NCBI GenBank assembly: GCA_964574635.1
Contig: CAZNOG010000021.1
Coordinates: 1 to 31,789 of the forward strand
DNA: 31,789 nucleotides
Direction of reading: 5' to 3'
Source of the DNA: CAZNOG01 sp964574635
Lineage (GTDB): Bacteria; Bacteroidota; Bacteroidia; Flavobacteriales_D; Cryomorphaceae
The position numbers and the translations under genes are program-made. This document shows, piece after piece, positions 1-8,735 of this stretch; positions within the stretch are counted from its first letter, which is position 1, and each line of letters starts with the position of its first letter. A model generated the notes under the pieces. That model was not told the origin of the DNA. It saw nothing but the letters and a program-made list of their open reading frames with translations, and made no database searches.

Positions 1-691
1 CACGTACGTCTCCCCGGCTGCCCGTCATTGCGAAGGCTTTGCCTGAAGCAATCCAGTCTTGCCTTCTGATGTTCATTCCATTCATCACCTCCCCGGCTGC
101 CCGTCATTGCGAAGGCTTTGCCTGAAGCAATCCAGTCTTGCCTTCTGATGTTCATTCCATTCATCACCTCCCCGGCTGCCCGTCATTGCGCGGGCTTCGC
201 CCAAAGCAATCCAGCCGTCCGTTCCGATGAACATGCGATGTATGATGTCAAGTATTCCCGCCCAAAGCAATCCGACGAATTGAATCGGGCTGATATCTTC
301 CATTCCTTTCTATTAGTCTGGATTGCCGCGCCTGGCGGCTCGCAATGACGATCTTACGACACGTACGTCTCCCCGCCTGCCCGTCATTGCGAAGGCTTTG
401 CCTGAAGCAATCCAGTCTTGCCTTCTGATGTTCATTCCATTCATCACCTCCCCGGCTGCCCGTCATTGCGCGGGCTTCGCCCAAAGCAATCCAGCCGTCC
501 GTTTCTATGAACATGCGATGTATGATGTCAAGTATTCCCGCCCAAAGCAATCCGACGAATTGAATCGGGCTGATAACTGCCGTTCCTTTCTATTAGCCTG
601 GATTGCCGCGCCTAGCGGCTCGCAATGACGATCTTACGACACGTACGTCTCCCCGCCTGCCCGTCATTGCGAAGGCTTTGCCTGAAGCAAT
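1..691. repeat. Tandem repeat of REP-like palindromes
   Basis: No gene is supported here. The core motif, CGTCATTGCG...GCAATCCAG (34 bp), starts at 23, 102, 181, 382, 461 and 662 (the last copy is cut after GCAAT). The first three are 79 bp apart. A larger unit of 280 bp is repeated (181 to 461, 318 to 598, 382 to 662). Each core can fold (ATTGC with GCAAT, and GGC with GCC around TTT). An inverted relative, CTGGATTGCCGCGCC...GCGGCTCGCAATGACG, lies at 318-350 and 598-630. Such ATTGCG/GCAATCC palindromes are dispersed intergenic elements in several bacterial groups. The two blocks differ by a few substitutions, so they are not identical copies. Confidence 0.85.
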
Positions 692-762
692 TTCAGGGTC
701 AAACCCCACATCCCACACCCCAAACCCCTAATTACTGACAACTCCCTGAAAAAGTGAAATTA

Positions 763-783
763 ACAATTGACAATTTACAATTG
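763..783. repeat. Three tandem heptamers ACAATTG/ACAATTT/ACAATTG
   Basis: Three 7-bp units in a row just beyond the 3' end of the beta-barrel gene, in an AT-rich spacer. The rest of 692-794 shows no coding potential and no clear hairpin terminator. Confidence 0.6.
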
Positions 784-794
784 AGAACCCCTCC

Positions 795-2468
795 TTAAAA
801 CCTCATCCTATAAGTCACCCCCACCCGTGATTCCCTGAACTCCGCCGCGCCGTGCCGCGAAGTAAGCGATCCGTTCAATCCCAAACTGTGCTTCTTCGCC
901 AATTTATAATCCAAGCCATAAGAGGTGACGAAGATTTGGTCTTTGCCGTAACTGCCCGTCTCGCTGAAAATGAAGTTTTGTCGTGCCCGCAACGTCAATT
1001 TCTTGTCGAACAACTGCTTGCTCCCGCCCAGTGAAAAGGTGAACCGCGTGCGGTTCAGCATCTCGGACACGAACTCCTGGTACCCGGCCGAAAATTGCGC
1101 GTTCAACCCATGCCTCAAAAAACCCAAACCGTAGCTCAGGTTCCAATTCAGCAGTTGGGTGGAGGCGTTGAAGGGAGAATCGACATTTCGGTCCGACAAA
1201 TCCTGATATAGCCCGTTTATCCCGAAGGTGTGCGTGTGGTTTTGCTTGGCCAGGACGTAAATCGCCGCCGCATTCACTTGGTGGTTGGTCTGGTCGATCA
1301 CGAGGCTGTCCGTAAACAGCGAGTCCATGATCAGGGTTTGGTAAATGCTGAAATTGCTGTACCCCACGTTCACGTTCATGCGCTCCGTGGCCTGCCAACT
1401 CACGTTGGCCGAACCGATGTTCCGACCCGTCGTGGCGAAGTTCCGTTCCTTGAGATTGTTGTTTTGTACGCCGTAAGTAGCCTGAACCCCCACCTTCCCC
1501 TGAAAAAACCTGCCCCCTCCCGAAACGGTTACCATCTCCACGTCCGAGAGAAGGTAGTTGGAACCCAGCGTGTTGAATCCGGCTTGGATATGGCGGTAAT
1601 TCAGGCCCAGGTTGAAATTGCCTTCGGTATACTGCAGGCCGGCATCGGCTGCCCCGGCTACGTTCGACGACAGATTGGCGTGGCTCTCCCTTTGCAGCCT
1701 ACCCAAAAAACCAGACTCTTCCTCAAAGGGCATGGCGTTCAAATCCCGGGTGTGAAGGCTCGCGCCCAAGTCGTAGCTCAGGTTGAGCTTGGACTTTACA
1801 ATGGCGATATTTCCCTTCAGCCCCAAGGCGGTATTGGCCTCGGGCTTCGCCAAAAAGGGAATGGAATCGGGTTGGGAAATGGATCCCACCTTGTCCTGCG
1901 CCTTGAAAAAACTGATGTCGACGTAGGTTTCTTCGCCCACACCCACCATAAAGGCATATCCCGTACGCTCGTATTGTGGAATGCGGTAGAGCCGCTCGGG
2001 TTCCTCCCGCGCCTCCCGAAACCGCCCGGTCATGGCCGAAAAACGAAACTTCCCCGGCGTGAGCTCCATGCCCGCACCGAAAAAACGCACCCCGTTCAGG
2101 GTAAACTCCGAAAACCGCATCGACCGATGGCCCAAGTGGAGCTTGGCCCACTTGTAATGCGGACTCACCCCATACTCCCGAAAGGGCTGGGAAAAACTGC
2201 TGCCCTGCTCGCTGATGGCCACCGAAAAAGGGAGCGACACCCCGTAAATGTTGAGGTTTACGTTTCCGTACAGGCTGTATCCGTACGGACTGCGCCTGGC
2301 GGGAATCCCACTCATGTCGTATCGGCTCAGATTGCCCCCCAAGCCGCCCGAAATCGTTACGGGTTTCCCCAAATTCCCCAAGTCCTGCGCCCCGGCCTCG
2401 GTGGTGATGAGGCCCAAGGCGATCCACGTGATTAGGGTTAGGCCAATGGTGGGAAGGCGCAGTTTCAT
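795..2468 (-). CDS. Outer-membrane beta-barrel protein, unknown function
   Basis: A 557-aa protein from the ATG at 2468. A GTG two codons earlier (2474) is in frame, but the ATG gives the cleaner signal peptide: a basic start, a hydrophobic core around LTLITWIALGLI, and cleavage probably after AGAQ. The mature part is rich in alternating polar and hydrophobic residues with many aromatic and glycine positions, and it ends in VTYRMRF. A terminal phenylalanine is typical of barrel proteins handled by the BAM complex. I recognise no specific family, and there is no TonB box or plug domain. It starts 9 bp after the stop of the T9SS-sorted gene upstream, so it is probably the last gene of a three-gene operon and may serve the two secreted proteins at the surface. 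That link is inference. Confidence 0.7.
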   Translation of the reverse strand: MKLRLPTIGLTLITWIALGLITTEAGAQDLGNLGKPVTISGGLGGNLSRYDMSGIPARRSPYGYSLYGNVNLNIYGVSLPFSVAISEQGSSFSQPFREYGVSPHYKWAKLHLGHRSMRFSEFTLNGVRFFGAGMELTPGKFRFSAMTGRFREAREEPERLYRIPQYERTGYAFMVGVGEETYVDISFFKAQDKVGSISQPDSIPFLAKPEANTALGLKGNIAIVKSKLNLSYDLGASLHTRDLNAMPFEEESGFLGRLQRESHANLSSNVAGAADAGLQYTEGNFNLGLNYRHIQAGFNTLGSNYLLSDVEMVTVSGGGRFFQGKVGVQATYGVQNNNLKERNFATTGRNIGSANVSWQATERMNVNVGYSNFSIYQTLIMDSLFTDSLVIDQTNHQVNAAAIYVLAKQNHTHTFGINGLYQDLSDRNVDSPFNASTQLLNWNLSYGLGFLRHGLNAQFSAGYQEFVSEMLNRTRFTFSLGGSKQLFDKKLTLRARQNFIFSETGSYGKDQIFVTSYGLDYKLAKKHSLGLNGSLTSRHGAAEFRESRVGVTYRMRF

Positions 2469-2477
2469 TTTCACCCT

Positions 2478-3491
2478 TTAGCGTTTGATGAATTTGGCTT
2501 GTGCAGTGCCCCGAGAACCCATGCCCACGACAAAGTACATCCCGGGGGCCAAATCGCCCACATACAATTGTTTATCCAACCCGAAGGAGCGAACCGTACG
2601 GCCCCGCAAATCGGTGATCCGCAGGTTGGCGAAAGTGCCCGTCCCTTCATTTTTCAGGTGGATGAAGTCCGTGGCGGGGTTGGGATGGAGGCCGAATTCC
2701 GGGGGAGCGTTTTTCCCGGCCGGCACATTGAACTCCACCGATACCAAAAGAGTGGCCGTGTACGTTTCGTCCACGTCGCCGTTTTCGTGATTCACGGAAT
2801 AGGTGTGCGTGTGCATGAGGAGGGGGTGGCCGATGTCCTCTTTTACCCAAAGGTGATGGGTAATGTTATTGGTGCGGATGTGGGTGTTGCTCGCCCCCAT
2901 GAATTCCATTTCCTCGCATTCCATTTTTACCCTCAGTACGTCGGTATGGGTGCCGCCCGGGAGGATCAGCGTTCCGCTCCCGTCCACTTCCCAGCCGCAA
3001 TCCGCCTCTTTCGTCCAATCCAGCGTGATAAAAACCGTGTGGTTGGAGTAGGAATCCGTTCCCGAAGCACCGGGGGTGAGGGGCACGGTAAAATATTCGT
3101 GGGGGTCGCCGTATTGCACAATGCTTTCCGTGCTGCCGAAATTGGCGTAGTTGCCCAAAATGCGCCAAGTGCCCCCGCTGAAATCGAAGTATTTCCAATT
3201 TCCGCCTATGCCTGCATCATGGATTTCCACGTGGGTGGCTGAGGGGAAGTGCTCAAAGCCCGCCCCTTCCGAGGCCGGCTGAAAACTGATGAAGGTGGTT
3301 CCGTATTCACCGCCCAAGTCGGAAAAATCCCAAGTGGAGCCCGGTCCCCCCGTCCCGACCTCCTCAAAAGATACGTCGCCATCGATTTCGAATACCGTTG
3401 TGGGATCGGGAACGGCGTTGTTGATCACTTGGGCTTGAGCGAATCCCAAAGTGAATAGGGGAACGAAAAGCATGAAGGCGATGGTTCTCAT
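2478..3491 (-). CDS. Secreted protein with T9SS type A sorting domain (paralogue 1)
   Basis: A 337-aa protein. The ATG at 3491 opens a signal peptide (MRTIAFMLFVPLFTLGFAQA). The frame stays open further upstream, but that stretch is low-complexity and overlaps the neighbouring gene. The body is similar to the next gene: both share a WDFS motif near residue 50, a YFDFSGG/FYDFSGG motif and WEVDGSGTLILP followed by DVLRVK. The last 80 or so residues look like a T9SS C-terminal domain: HPNPATDFIHL, then ITDLRGRTV, then L.PGMYFV, ending FIKR. In this system the domain directs export across the outer membrane and is then cleaved. The function of the body is unknown. It is probably co-transcribed with its paralogue upstream and the barrel gene downstream. 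Confidence 0.8.
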   Translation of the reverse strand: MRTIAFMLFVPLFTLGFAQAQVINNAVPDPTTVFEIDGDVSFEEVGTGGPGSTWDFSDLGGEYGTTFISFQPASEGAGFEHFPSATHVEIHDAGIGGNWKYFDFSGGTWRILGNYANFGSTESIVQYGDPHEYFTVPLTPGASGTDSYSNHTVFITLDWTKEADCGWEVDGSGTLILPGGTHTDVLRVKMECEEMEFMGASNTHIRTNNITHHLWVKEDIGHPLLMHTHTYSVNHENGDVDETYTATLLVSVEFNVPAGKNAPPEFGLHPNPATDFIHLKNEGTGTFANLRITDLRGRTVRSFGLDKQLYVGDLAPGMYFVVGMGSRGTAQAKFIKR

Positions 3492-3562
3492 GGGGTGGGG
3501 TGTTGTAGGTGTGGGTGTGTTGGTGGTGGGTTTTTGTGGGTGTGTCCTTGAATATCCGGATC

Positions 3563-4573
3563 TTACCTTTTTATAAAGCGCACTTCCGATGCGACGCCTG
3601 ATCCCTGAACGCGGAGGAGGTAGAGGCCGGGGCGAAGGCTTTGCACGTCGAGGGCACCCGTTTCCGAGGGCGCGATGTCCGTGCCTGTGCGCTGCAAAAC
3701 CGATCGTCCCAAAGCATCGATCACGGATACGGTGGTTGTAGGGCCAAAGCCTTCGCCGGTGCGGAAGTGAAGCACATCCACAACCGGGTTCGGGTATACC
3801 GCCGTTTGAATAGTACTCCTTTGCGCTTCCAATCCGGTGTGGGTATAGGATATCATCGCGCCGGCGTCGGTGGCTGTCTCGGGGCCGGTGCCGAAGTCCA
3901 CTTCGGAAATGGATAGCGAAAGCAGCGGGAAGGGAATCCCGTCCTTCAGCCAAGTGTAAGTGGTGGTGGTTTGGGGAAAAAAGCCATCCGAAATTTCGAT
4001 GCCCTTCACGCGGAGGACGTCCCCGTAAGTGGCGTTGGGGAGAATGAGCGTGCCGGAGCCATCCACTTCCCAAGAGTAATTCATCAAGGTGGGGAGCTCA
4101 AAGTCTTCCATGACCACGGTGGCAATGTAGCCCGACGCCCCCGATGAGGTGGTGGTGAGTGGCAAGATGAAGGCGATTCGGGGCCCCGTGAATTGGATGG
4201 TGGTGACCATATCCTCCGTGGGTATCACGGTTCGAATCCCCAATTCAGCCCATTGTCCCCCCGAAAAATCGTAGAAGTTGTGGATGTCGATCCCATCCGC
4301 ATCGATATTTATAACGTGGGTGGCATTGGGGAAGGTGAGGTATTCGGGGGCATCGGTGGCGGGATCGATGAAGTAGTTCACCGGGGAGGTAAAGGCCGTT
4401 CCGCTGAAGTCCCAAACCACATCGGACCCCGAGGCCCCGGGGTCTGAAATGGGGTATTGGGTGGCCACTTGTACCACGTCGCCCCCTTCGGGAATGATGT
4501 TGGAAATGACCTGCCCGGTTGCGGGAAATGCGAGCAAAACAGCAAGGGCAATGGAGGGTAAAATTGTTCTCAT
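3563..4573 (-). CDS. Secreted protein with T9SS type A sorting domain (paralogue 2)
   Basis: A 336-aa protein starting with the signal peptide MRTILPSIALAVLLAFPATG. It is a clear paralogue of the gene after it: the motifs VWDFSGT, FYDFSGGQW, SWEVDGSGTLILP and DVLRVK fall in the same order. The C-terminus has YPNPVVDVLHF, VIDALGRSVL, LRPGLYLLRV and a final FIKR, the usual layout of a T9SS sorting domain. The gap to the next gene is 71 bp of G/T-rich sequence without a clear terminator. As first gene of the presumed operon it should use the promoter in the divergent region. No enzymatic motif was recognised, so a structural or adhesive role is possible but unproven. Confidence 0.8.
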   Translation of the reverse strand: MRTILPSIALAVLLAFPATGQVISNIIPEGGDVVQVATQYPISDPGASGSDVVWDFSGTAFTSPVNYFIDPATDAPEYLTFPNATHVINIDADGIDIHNFYDFSGGQWAELGIRTVIPTEDMVTTIQFTGPRIAFILPLTTTSSGASGYIATVVMEDFELPTLMNYSWEVDGSGTLILPNATYGDVLRVKGIEISDGFFPQTTTTYTWLKDGIPFPLLSLSISEVDFGTGPETATDAGAMISYTHTGLEAQRSTIQTAVYPNPVVDVLHFRTGEGFGPTTTVSVIDALGRSVLQRTGTDIAPSETGALDVQSLRPGLYLLRVQGSGVASEVRFIKR

Positions 4574-4725
4574 ATCGGCTGGTTTTCGGGGTTAAACGTT
4601 CTTCGCTTGGAATGAATTCGGCCCTTGACCCCGCACCGCGAATCGGATGCCGGCATCCCGCGTTGGGGTGTGGTTGTGCGGGGTTCTGTGGGGCATTTCA
4701 CGGTTAAAATGGCTTTTGGAAGTAC

Positions 4726-4733
4726 CAAATATA
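4726..4733 (-). promoter_or_regulatory. Candidate Bacteroidota -7 box for the minus-strand operon
   Basis: The plus strand reads CAAATATA, so the minus strand reads TATATTTG, a full match to the TAnnTTTG consensus. It lies about 155 bp upstream of the ATG at 4573. No good -33 TTTG element is visible at the expected distance, which lowers confidence. The 335-bp divergent region 4574-4908 holds nothing else I can support. TTTGACA at 4859-4865 recalls a sigma-70 -35 but has no well-spaced partner. Confidence 0.3.
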
Positions 4734-4908
4734 TTAAAGCATTTCCCTTAAATCCTTGGAAACCAGAGCCGGATACCCCATTCTCTAACAAACTGCTAAT
4801 CGGAATCGCCCAAATGCTCAACGGACTGCGCCAATGGCTCAATGCTGCGGTGTTATAATTTGACAATCAGCATAATGCACAACATCTTTACGGCGGAAAT
4901 TCAATGCC

Positions 4909-7755
4909 ATGAAATATCGATTCTTCCTTTTGGCCATTTGTTTTGCCCTGACGCAATGGGCCCGCGCACAAGAGCCCCTGCACGTGAGTGTGATACTCAT
5001 GCCGCCCTACCCAAGCTACGTCGATGAACTGGTCTCCCTCGGCAATGAGGCCATCATCACCATTCAAAACATGGATTTCCAAACGGGGTACGACGTAAAA
5101 CTCGGCCTCACCGTGGATGGAAACAACGGGGTAACCCTCAGTACCCGCGCCGATGCCCTGCCACTTCAGCCCATTCAGGTGGGTCCGGGAGAAACGGTTA
5201 TGTTCACCGGCGCCGATCTCACCACCCTGTACAATAACTATGGTGCCAACGACATCGATTATTCGGGCATCACCATCGAGCAAATCATCAACGACCAGGC
5301 GCTGCCCGACGGCCTGTACCAAATGTGCGTCCGCGCATACGGGTACTACACCAACCAACCCCTGAGTTCGCCCGCCCCTTCCGGGTGTGCCGCCCCCTTC
5401 ACTGTCATCGCCGTCGACCCGCCCATCATTACCCTGCCCACGCAGAACCAAAACATGGTGGCCATCGATCCCCAGTTTGTCAATTTCAGCTGGATACCCG
5501 TGTCGGCCATGCTTCCCGACCTCCGCTACCGCATCGAAATCATGGAGATCAACGAGGCCATGCAAAACCCCTACGACGCCTTCGATTATCCCGATTTCCT
5601 TTTTTTTCAGGAGGACAACCTCATATCAAACCTCTTTCTTTATGGTCCCGAGCACCCCGAAATGACCCCGGGCACCCAATACGCCGTGCGGGTGAGGGCC
5701 TACCGCGAAGATGGATTGCTGAATATCAACAACCAAGGGTATAGCGACATCGTGCTTTTCACCTACGGCGACCCCGTGGTGGGGGGAGGCGACGGCGATT
5801 CCGACGACCCCGGAGGGCCCTTCGATCCCGACGGAACCGACGATGGCGGAGACCCCATCGTGCTCACCCACACTTTTCCCTTGGAGGGATTGGGCGACCA
5901 AATTCTCGATTGCGGGGCGAATTGCAACGTCAATGTATCGGGTTCGGGCAACGGCACCATGGCCGTCGGCGATATGGTCGACATAGGCCATTTCAAAATG
6001 TTGGTCACGGGCTTGTCGGGCTCCGGTCCCTACACCGGCAAGGGCGTGATTCAACCCACCGATTACTTCCCCGTGGGCATCAAAGTCGACTTTGCCGAAA
6101 TCCGGGTGAACCAAGCCAAACAAGTGGTGGAGGGATCGGCCATCGCCGAGATACGGGACGGCACTTGGGCTCAGTCAGCGTGGGCGGATGTGAGGGACTA
6201 CACCCAGGATTTCAACCCTTCGGCCAATACCATGGAACAGGCATGGGCATTGGCCTCCGACCCCAATTTCTACCTCGAAACGGTGCAGGACATGCACCAA
6301 CAAATCGGCACCTCACTGCCCTTCAGCATTGGCGAGGAAAACCAACGTCTGCAAGTGGCGGGGATGATCTTCGAAGCCGAACGCGCCTCGTACGCCTTGG
6401 GGTATTTTGAAAAACTCGCCGACGACATCCACGGCGAACGCTACCTCGCTTTTATGGGCAAAGACCTGTGCATGACCCCCGGCGGCCCCGCCCTCGGACC
6501 CAACGAGGCTGTGCTCGAACTCATGGAAGACGTCCGCTTCAACCTCGACGGAAAAACTTCCCTCACCTTCAAGGCCGCGAAAGACGGACGAAACGGCACC
6601 CAAGTTTTCTTCGACTGCAACGGCTTCGTGGGCATAAGCGCCACGGGATTGGCCCGCCTCGACCCCTCGACCATCACACCCGTCGACCAACAGGGCAATG
6701 CTCTGGCCGATACCGTCGTGGCTCCTTTCTCGGCGGTATTCACCGATTGGTCGGATTGGATAGCCGTGGTGAACCTCGCCAATGAGATCAACGGCGCCGA
6801 TTATTACCGATACGCCGAACTGGAGGGATACGATTTCAAAATCACACAGGCGGTGGTGGACCACAGCATCTCCCGCAATGCGCCCGAAATGGCCTTTCCC
6901 GATCTGTACACCGGCGTGAAATCCGATGAATGGCAGGGGGTCTACGTGAAGGAATTCGCCCTCCTTCTCCCGGGGTTTATCAAGGATTACGAAGGGGAAA
7001 ACAATCGCTCCAACATCCTGGGCTCTGACATCCTCATCGACCACGGGGGTTTTACCGGGCGGATACAAGCCCAAAACGTTCTCTCCAAAGGGGAAGGAAA
7101 CCTTGGGAAATGGCATTTCACCATCGAAGAGCTCGAGGTGGAAATAGACCAAAATGATTTGCGGAATGCCAAAATGGAAGGCCAACTCAAAGTGCCCATC
7201 CTCGAAGATCCATTGAATTACCTCGCCGATGTGGAGTTCACACCCATAAGTGGAACCACACACACCTTCATGCTCGAAACCACCGGCGAGTACGAGGTGC
7301 CCATCTGGTTTGCCGAAGCCACTTTCGCCCCCAACAGCGGCGTGCAGGTGATGGTGAGCAACAACGTCGCTACCGTGGAGGCCAGTTTTCACGGCACCAT
7401 CAGCTTTGAGGAAACCCTGGGGGAGGTCGACAAGAACAACCTCACCGATATCGAATTCACGGACCTCGTGGTGCGCAACCGCAAGACCCCGCAGGGCGGA
7501 TATGTATCCATTGGCGACATCGGTACGGGACTGTCCACCGAGGAGCTGGTGGTGGCGGGTTTCGCGGCCACCCTCGACCAAATCGGTTGGAATGAGGACA
7601 ATGTGGGTGATGCGGCTCTCGTATTGGGTGTGGGTCTGAGTTTTTTGGGTGACGACAGTCCCATCGGCGGCGGAACGGTACTCCGCTTCGAATCGAAAAT
7701 CAATGAATACGTCGACAGCGTTTATAATCGGCAAATCGATTGGTACAAGTCGTGA
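4909..7755 (+). CDS. Large secreted TANFOR-like domain protein
   Basis: A 948-aa protein with a signal peptide (LLAICFALTQWARA, cleavage near residue 20). Residues about 25-165 resemble the Bacteroidota TANFOR domain: MPPYPSYVDEL, then ITIQNMD, a sheet-rich stretch, LPLQPIQVGPGE and LPDGLYQMCVRAYGY. Residues about 168-287 look like a fibronectin type III-like segment (PPIITLP, FSWIPV, YRIEIMEI, QYAVRVRAY). A linker very rich in Asp and Gly follows at about 288-312 and could bind calcium. The remaining 630 residues are unrecognised, with low-cysteine, beta-rich composition. There is no T9SS sorting domain at the C-terminus (it ends DWYKS), unlike the neighbours. It is transcribed away from the barrel operon. 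The family assignment is from memory of its pattern. Confidence 0.65.
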   Translation: MKYRFFLLAICFALTQWARAQEPLHVSVILMPPYPSYVDELVSLGNEAIITIQNMDFQTGYDVKLGLTVDGNNGVTLSTRADALPLQPIQVGPGETVMFTGADLTTLYNNYGANDIDYSGITIEQIINDQALPDGLYQMCVRAYGYYTNQPLSSPAPSGCAAPFTVIAVDPPIITLPTQNQNMVAIDPQFVNFSWIPVSAMLPDLRYRIEIMEINEAMQNPYDAFDYPDFLFFQEDNLISNLFLYGPEHPEMTPGTQYAVRVRAYREDGLLNINNQGYSDIVLFTYGDPVVGGGDGDSDDPGGPFDPDGTDDGGDPIVLTHTFPLEGLGDQILDCGANCNVNVSGSGNGTMAVGDMVDIGHFKMLVTGLSGSGPYTGKGVIQPTDYFPVGIKVDFAEIRVNQAKQVVEGSAIAEIRDGTWAQSAWADVRDYTQDFNPSANTMEQAWALASDPNFYLETVQDMHQQIGTSLPFSIGEENQRLQVAGMIFEAERASYALGYFEKLADDIHGERYLAFMGKDLCMTPGGPALGPNEAVLELMEDVRFNLDGKTSLTFKAAKDGRNGTQVFFDCNGFVGISATGLARLDPSTITPVDQQGNALADTVVAPFSAVFTDWSDWIAVVNLANEINGADYYRYAELEGYDFKITQAVVDHSISRNAPEMAFPDLYTGVKSDEWQGVYVKEFALLLPGFIKDYEGENNRSNILGSDILIDHGGFTGRIQAQNVLSKGEGNLGKWHFTIEELEVEIDQNDLRNAKMEGQLKVPILEDPLNYLADVEFTPISGTTHTFMLETTGEYEVPIWFAEATFAPNSGVQVMVSNNVATVEASFHGTISFEETLGEVDKNNLTDIEFTDLVVRNRKTPQGGYVSIGDIGTGLSTEELVVAGFAATLDQIGWNEDNVGDAALVLGVGLSFLGDDSPIGGGTVLRFESKINEYVDSVYNRQIDWYKS

Positions 7756-7788
7756 AAATCCAAAAGTACGTTTTCAGATGGATTTTTC
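7754..7788 (+). terminator. Hairpin terminator candidate after the TANFOR-like gene
   Basis: GAAAATCC at 7754-7761 pairs with GGATTTTTC at 7780-7788 (one bulged T), and the right arm is T-rich. It begins inside the stop codon of the gene. AAAAGTACGTTTT in the loop offers an alternative small fold. It could also be a transposase-binding site if the prophage end is here. Confidence 0.35.
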
Positions 7789-7802
7789 ATAATCTTCGAG
7801 CC

Positions 7803-7884
7803 GTCACACTTTCATGCATGGAGCCGTATAGGTAGAGCCCCCGGGCCATCACTATACGGCTCCGTCGTTGTGTGAAGGTGTGAC
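7803..7884. repeat. 82-bp imperfect palindrome at the host/prophage junction
   Basis: The outer arms are GTCACAC at 7803-7809 and GTGTGAC at 7878-7884, extended by TTCA/TGAA. The inner arms are GGAGCCGTATA at 7820-7830 and TATACGGCTCC at 7853-7863, a perfect 11-bp pair. It could be a bidirectional terminator, a small element with terminal inverted repeats, or part of the phage end. GTCACACTT also occurs at 8702-8710 inside the start of the methylase gene. Confidence 0.6.
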
Positions 7885-7908
7885 AACCCGGCTCGGGGGC
7901 TCTACCTA
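7829..7908. repeat. Perfect 15-bp inverted repeat overlapping the methylase stop codon
   Basis: TAGGTAGAGCCCCCG at 7829-7843 is the exact reverse complement of 7894-7908. The right arm contains the TAG stop of the methylase gene (7906-7908). The left arm lies in the loop of the neighbouring palindrome, so the two folds exclude each other or form a pseudoknot. A role in ending methylase transcription is plausible. Confidence 0.6.
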
Positions 7909-8715
7909 CTCAATCGGGTAGTTCGACACAAGCAACTCCGTCTTCACATTCTTCGCCCTCATCTTCGATTGGTTGCCTGCGTTTCCGAGCTTGCGCAGCG
8001 ACTTGACGTGCCATCCGTGCTTTTCAATGTAGCGATCAAGTGTGTCGCTTGGGAAGTTGGATAGAAGGAACTTCCCCTTGATCTTGGCCAAGGCATCCAG
8101 ATCACGCTCGAAGTGCTCTTCCGTGTAGCCGCCGTAATGGCCTTGGTCGGTGCCTATGTACGGCGGGTCGGCATAGACGAAGGTGTCGGGCGTGTCGCGG
8201 CTTGCAATTACGATGTCTGCGCGGTTGTTCTCGATCGTCACGTAGCGCAATCGCTCGGATAGGTCTTCGGTGAAGTCGTCGATCTTCTTCTGTACAGTGC
8301 GCGAAAAGCGTCCACGGTCATATCCCCAAGTGCCGACCTTCGAAGCGAAGCCCTGATTGCAGCAGACGTAGAACGCCCATGCCCGGATCACGGGGTATTC
8401 AGGGAATAGCCAAGGGCACTCGTAGATCACCAGCGCCTTCTTATACACGTCCCGACTGTGAAGCGTCGATTCCACGCGCTCGCGGAGCTTGAAGTATTCG
8501 TGCTTCAGCACCTCGTAGAAGTTAACGATGTTTCCGTTTACGTCGTTGATGCACTCCGACTCACTCGGCGGTTTGCGCCAGAAGACGGCACCGCCGCCAA
8601 AGTAGGGTTCGAGATAGAGTTTGTGCGCTGGAATCAGGGGCAAAATGTCGCGCACCATTAGTTGTTTTCCGCCGTAATAGCTCACGGGTGGCCTCAAAGT
8701 TGTCACACTTTTCAT
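7906..8715 (-). CDS. D12-class N6-adenine DNA methyltransferase (Dam-type)
   Basis: A 269-aa enzyme that should transfer a methyl group from S-adenosylmethionine to adenine N6. The SAM-binding motif is visible as LEPYFGGGAVF (about residues 35-45), preceded by the PPVSYYGGK motif usual at the N-terminus of this class. The catalytic motif is YADPPYIG (about 181-188). Length fits the family. The target is unknown; GATC is only the commonest case. It is the last gene of the minus-strand late arm, 20 bp after the collar fibre gene. Its position at the phage end resembles Mu mom, which protects phage DNA from host restriction. Its stop codon is embedded in an inverted repeat. Confidence 0.92.
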   Translation of the reverse strand: MKSVTTLRPPVSYYGGKQLMVRDILPLIPAHKLYLEPYFGGGAVFWRKPPSESECINDVNGNIVNFYEVLKHEYFKLRERVESTLHSRDVYKKALVIYECPWLFPEYPVIRAWAFYVCCNQGFASKVGTWGYDRGRFSRTVQKKIDDFTEDLSERLRYVTIENNRADIVIASRDTPDTFVYADPPYIGTDQGHYGGYTEEHFERDLDALAKIKGKFLLSNFPSDTLDRYIEKHGWHVKSLRKLGNAGNQSKMRAKNVKTELLVSNYPIE

Positions 8716-8735
8716 GGATTATATGTTGTTTGAAA

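Noticed and set aside
118..628. Short open frames across the 5' repeats
   Set aside because: They encode the repeat itself on both strands and recur with each copy; there is no protein-like composition.
1..691. Possible CRISPR array
   Set aside because: The units are 79 and 280 bp apart, the spacers are themselves repeated, and the cores are inverted in places. This is a REP-like tandem repeat, not a repeat-spacer array.
1230..2435. 401-codon plus-strand open frame opposite the beta-barrel gene
   Set aside because: The minus strand has a signal peptide and barrel-like sequence; the plus frame is basic, histidine-rich and repeats the codon bias of the antisense strand.
3492..4073. Upstream extension of the first T9SS-sorted gene
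   Set aside because: It would overlap the neighbouring gene in another frame and lacks protein character; the ATG at 3491 begins a proper signal peptide.
4859..4865. TTTGACA as a sigma-70 promoter for the TANFOR-like gene
   Set aside because: No -10 element at correct spacing, and the host's main promoters follow a different consensus.
6313..7734. 473-codon minus-strand open frame inside the TANFOR-like gene
   Set aside because: It lies wholly inside a plus-strand gene with signal peptide and domain order; its composition is that of an antisense shadow.
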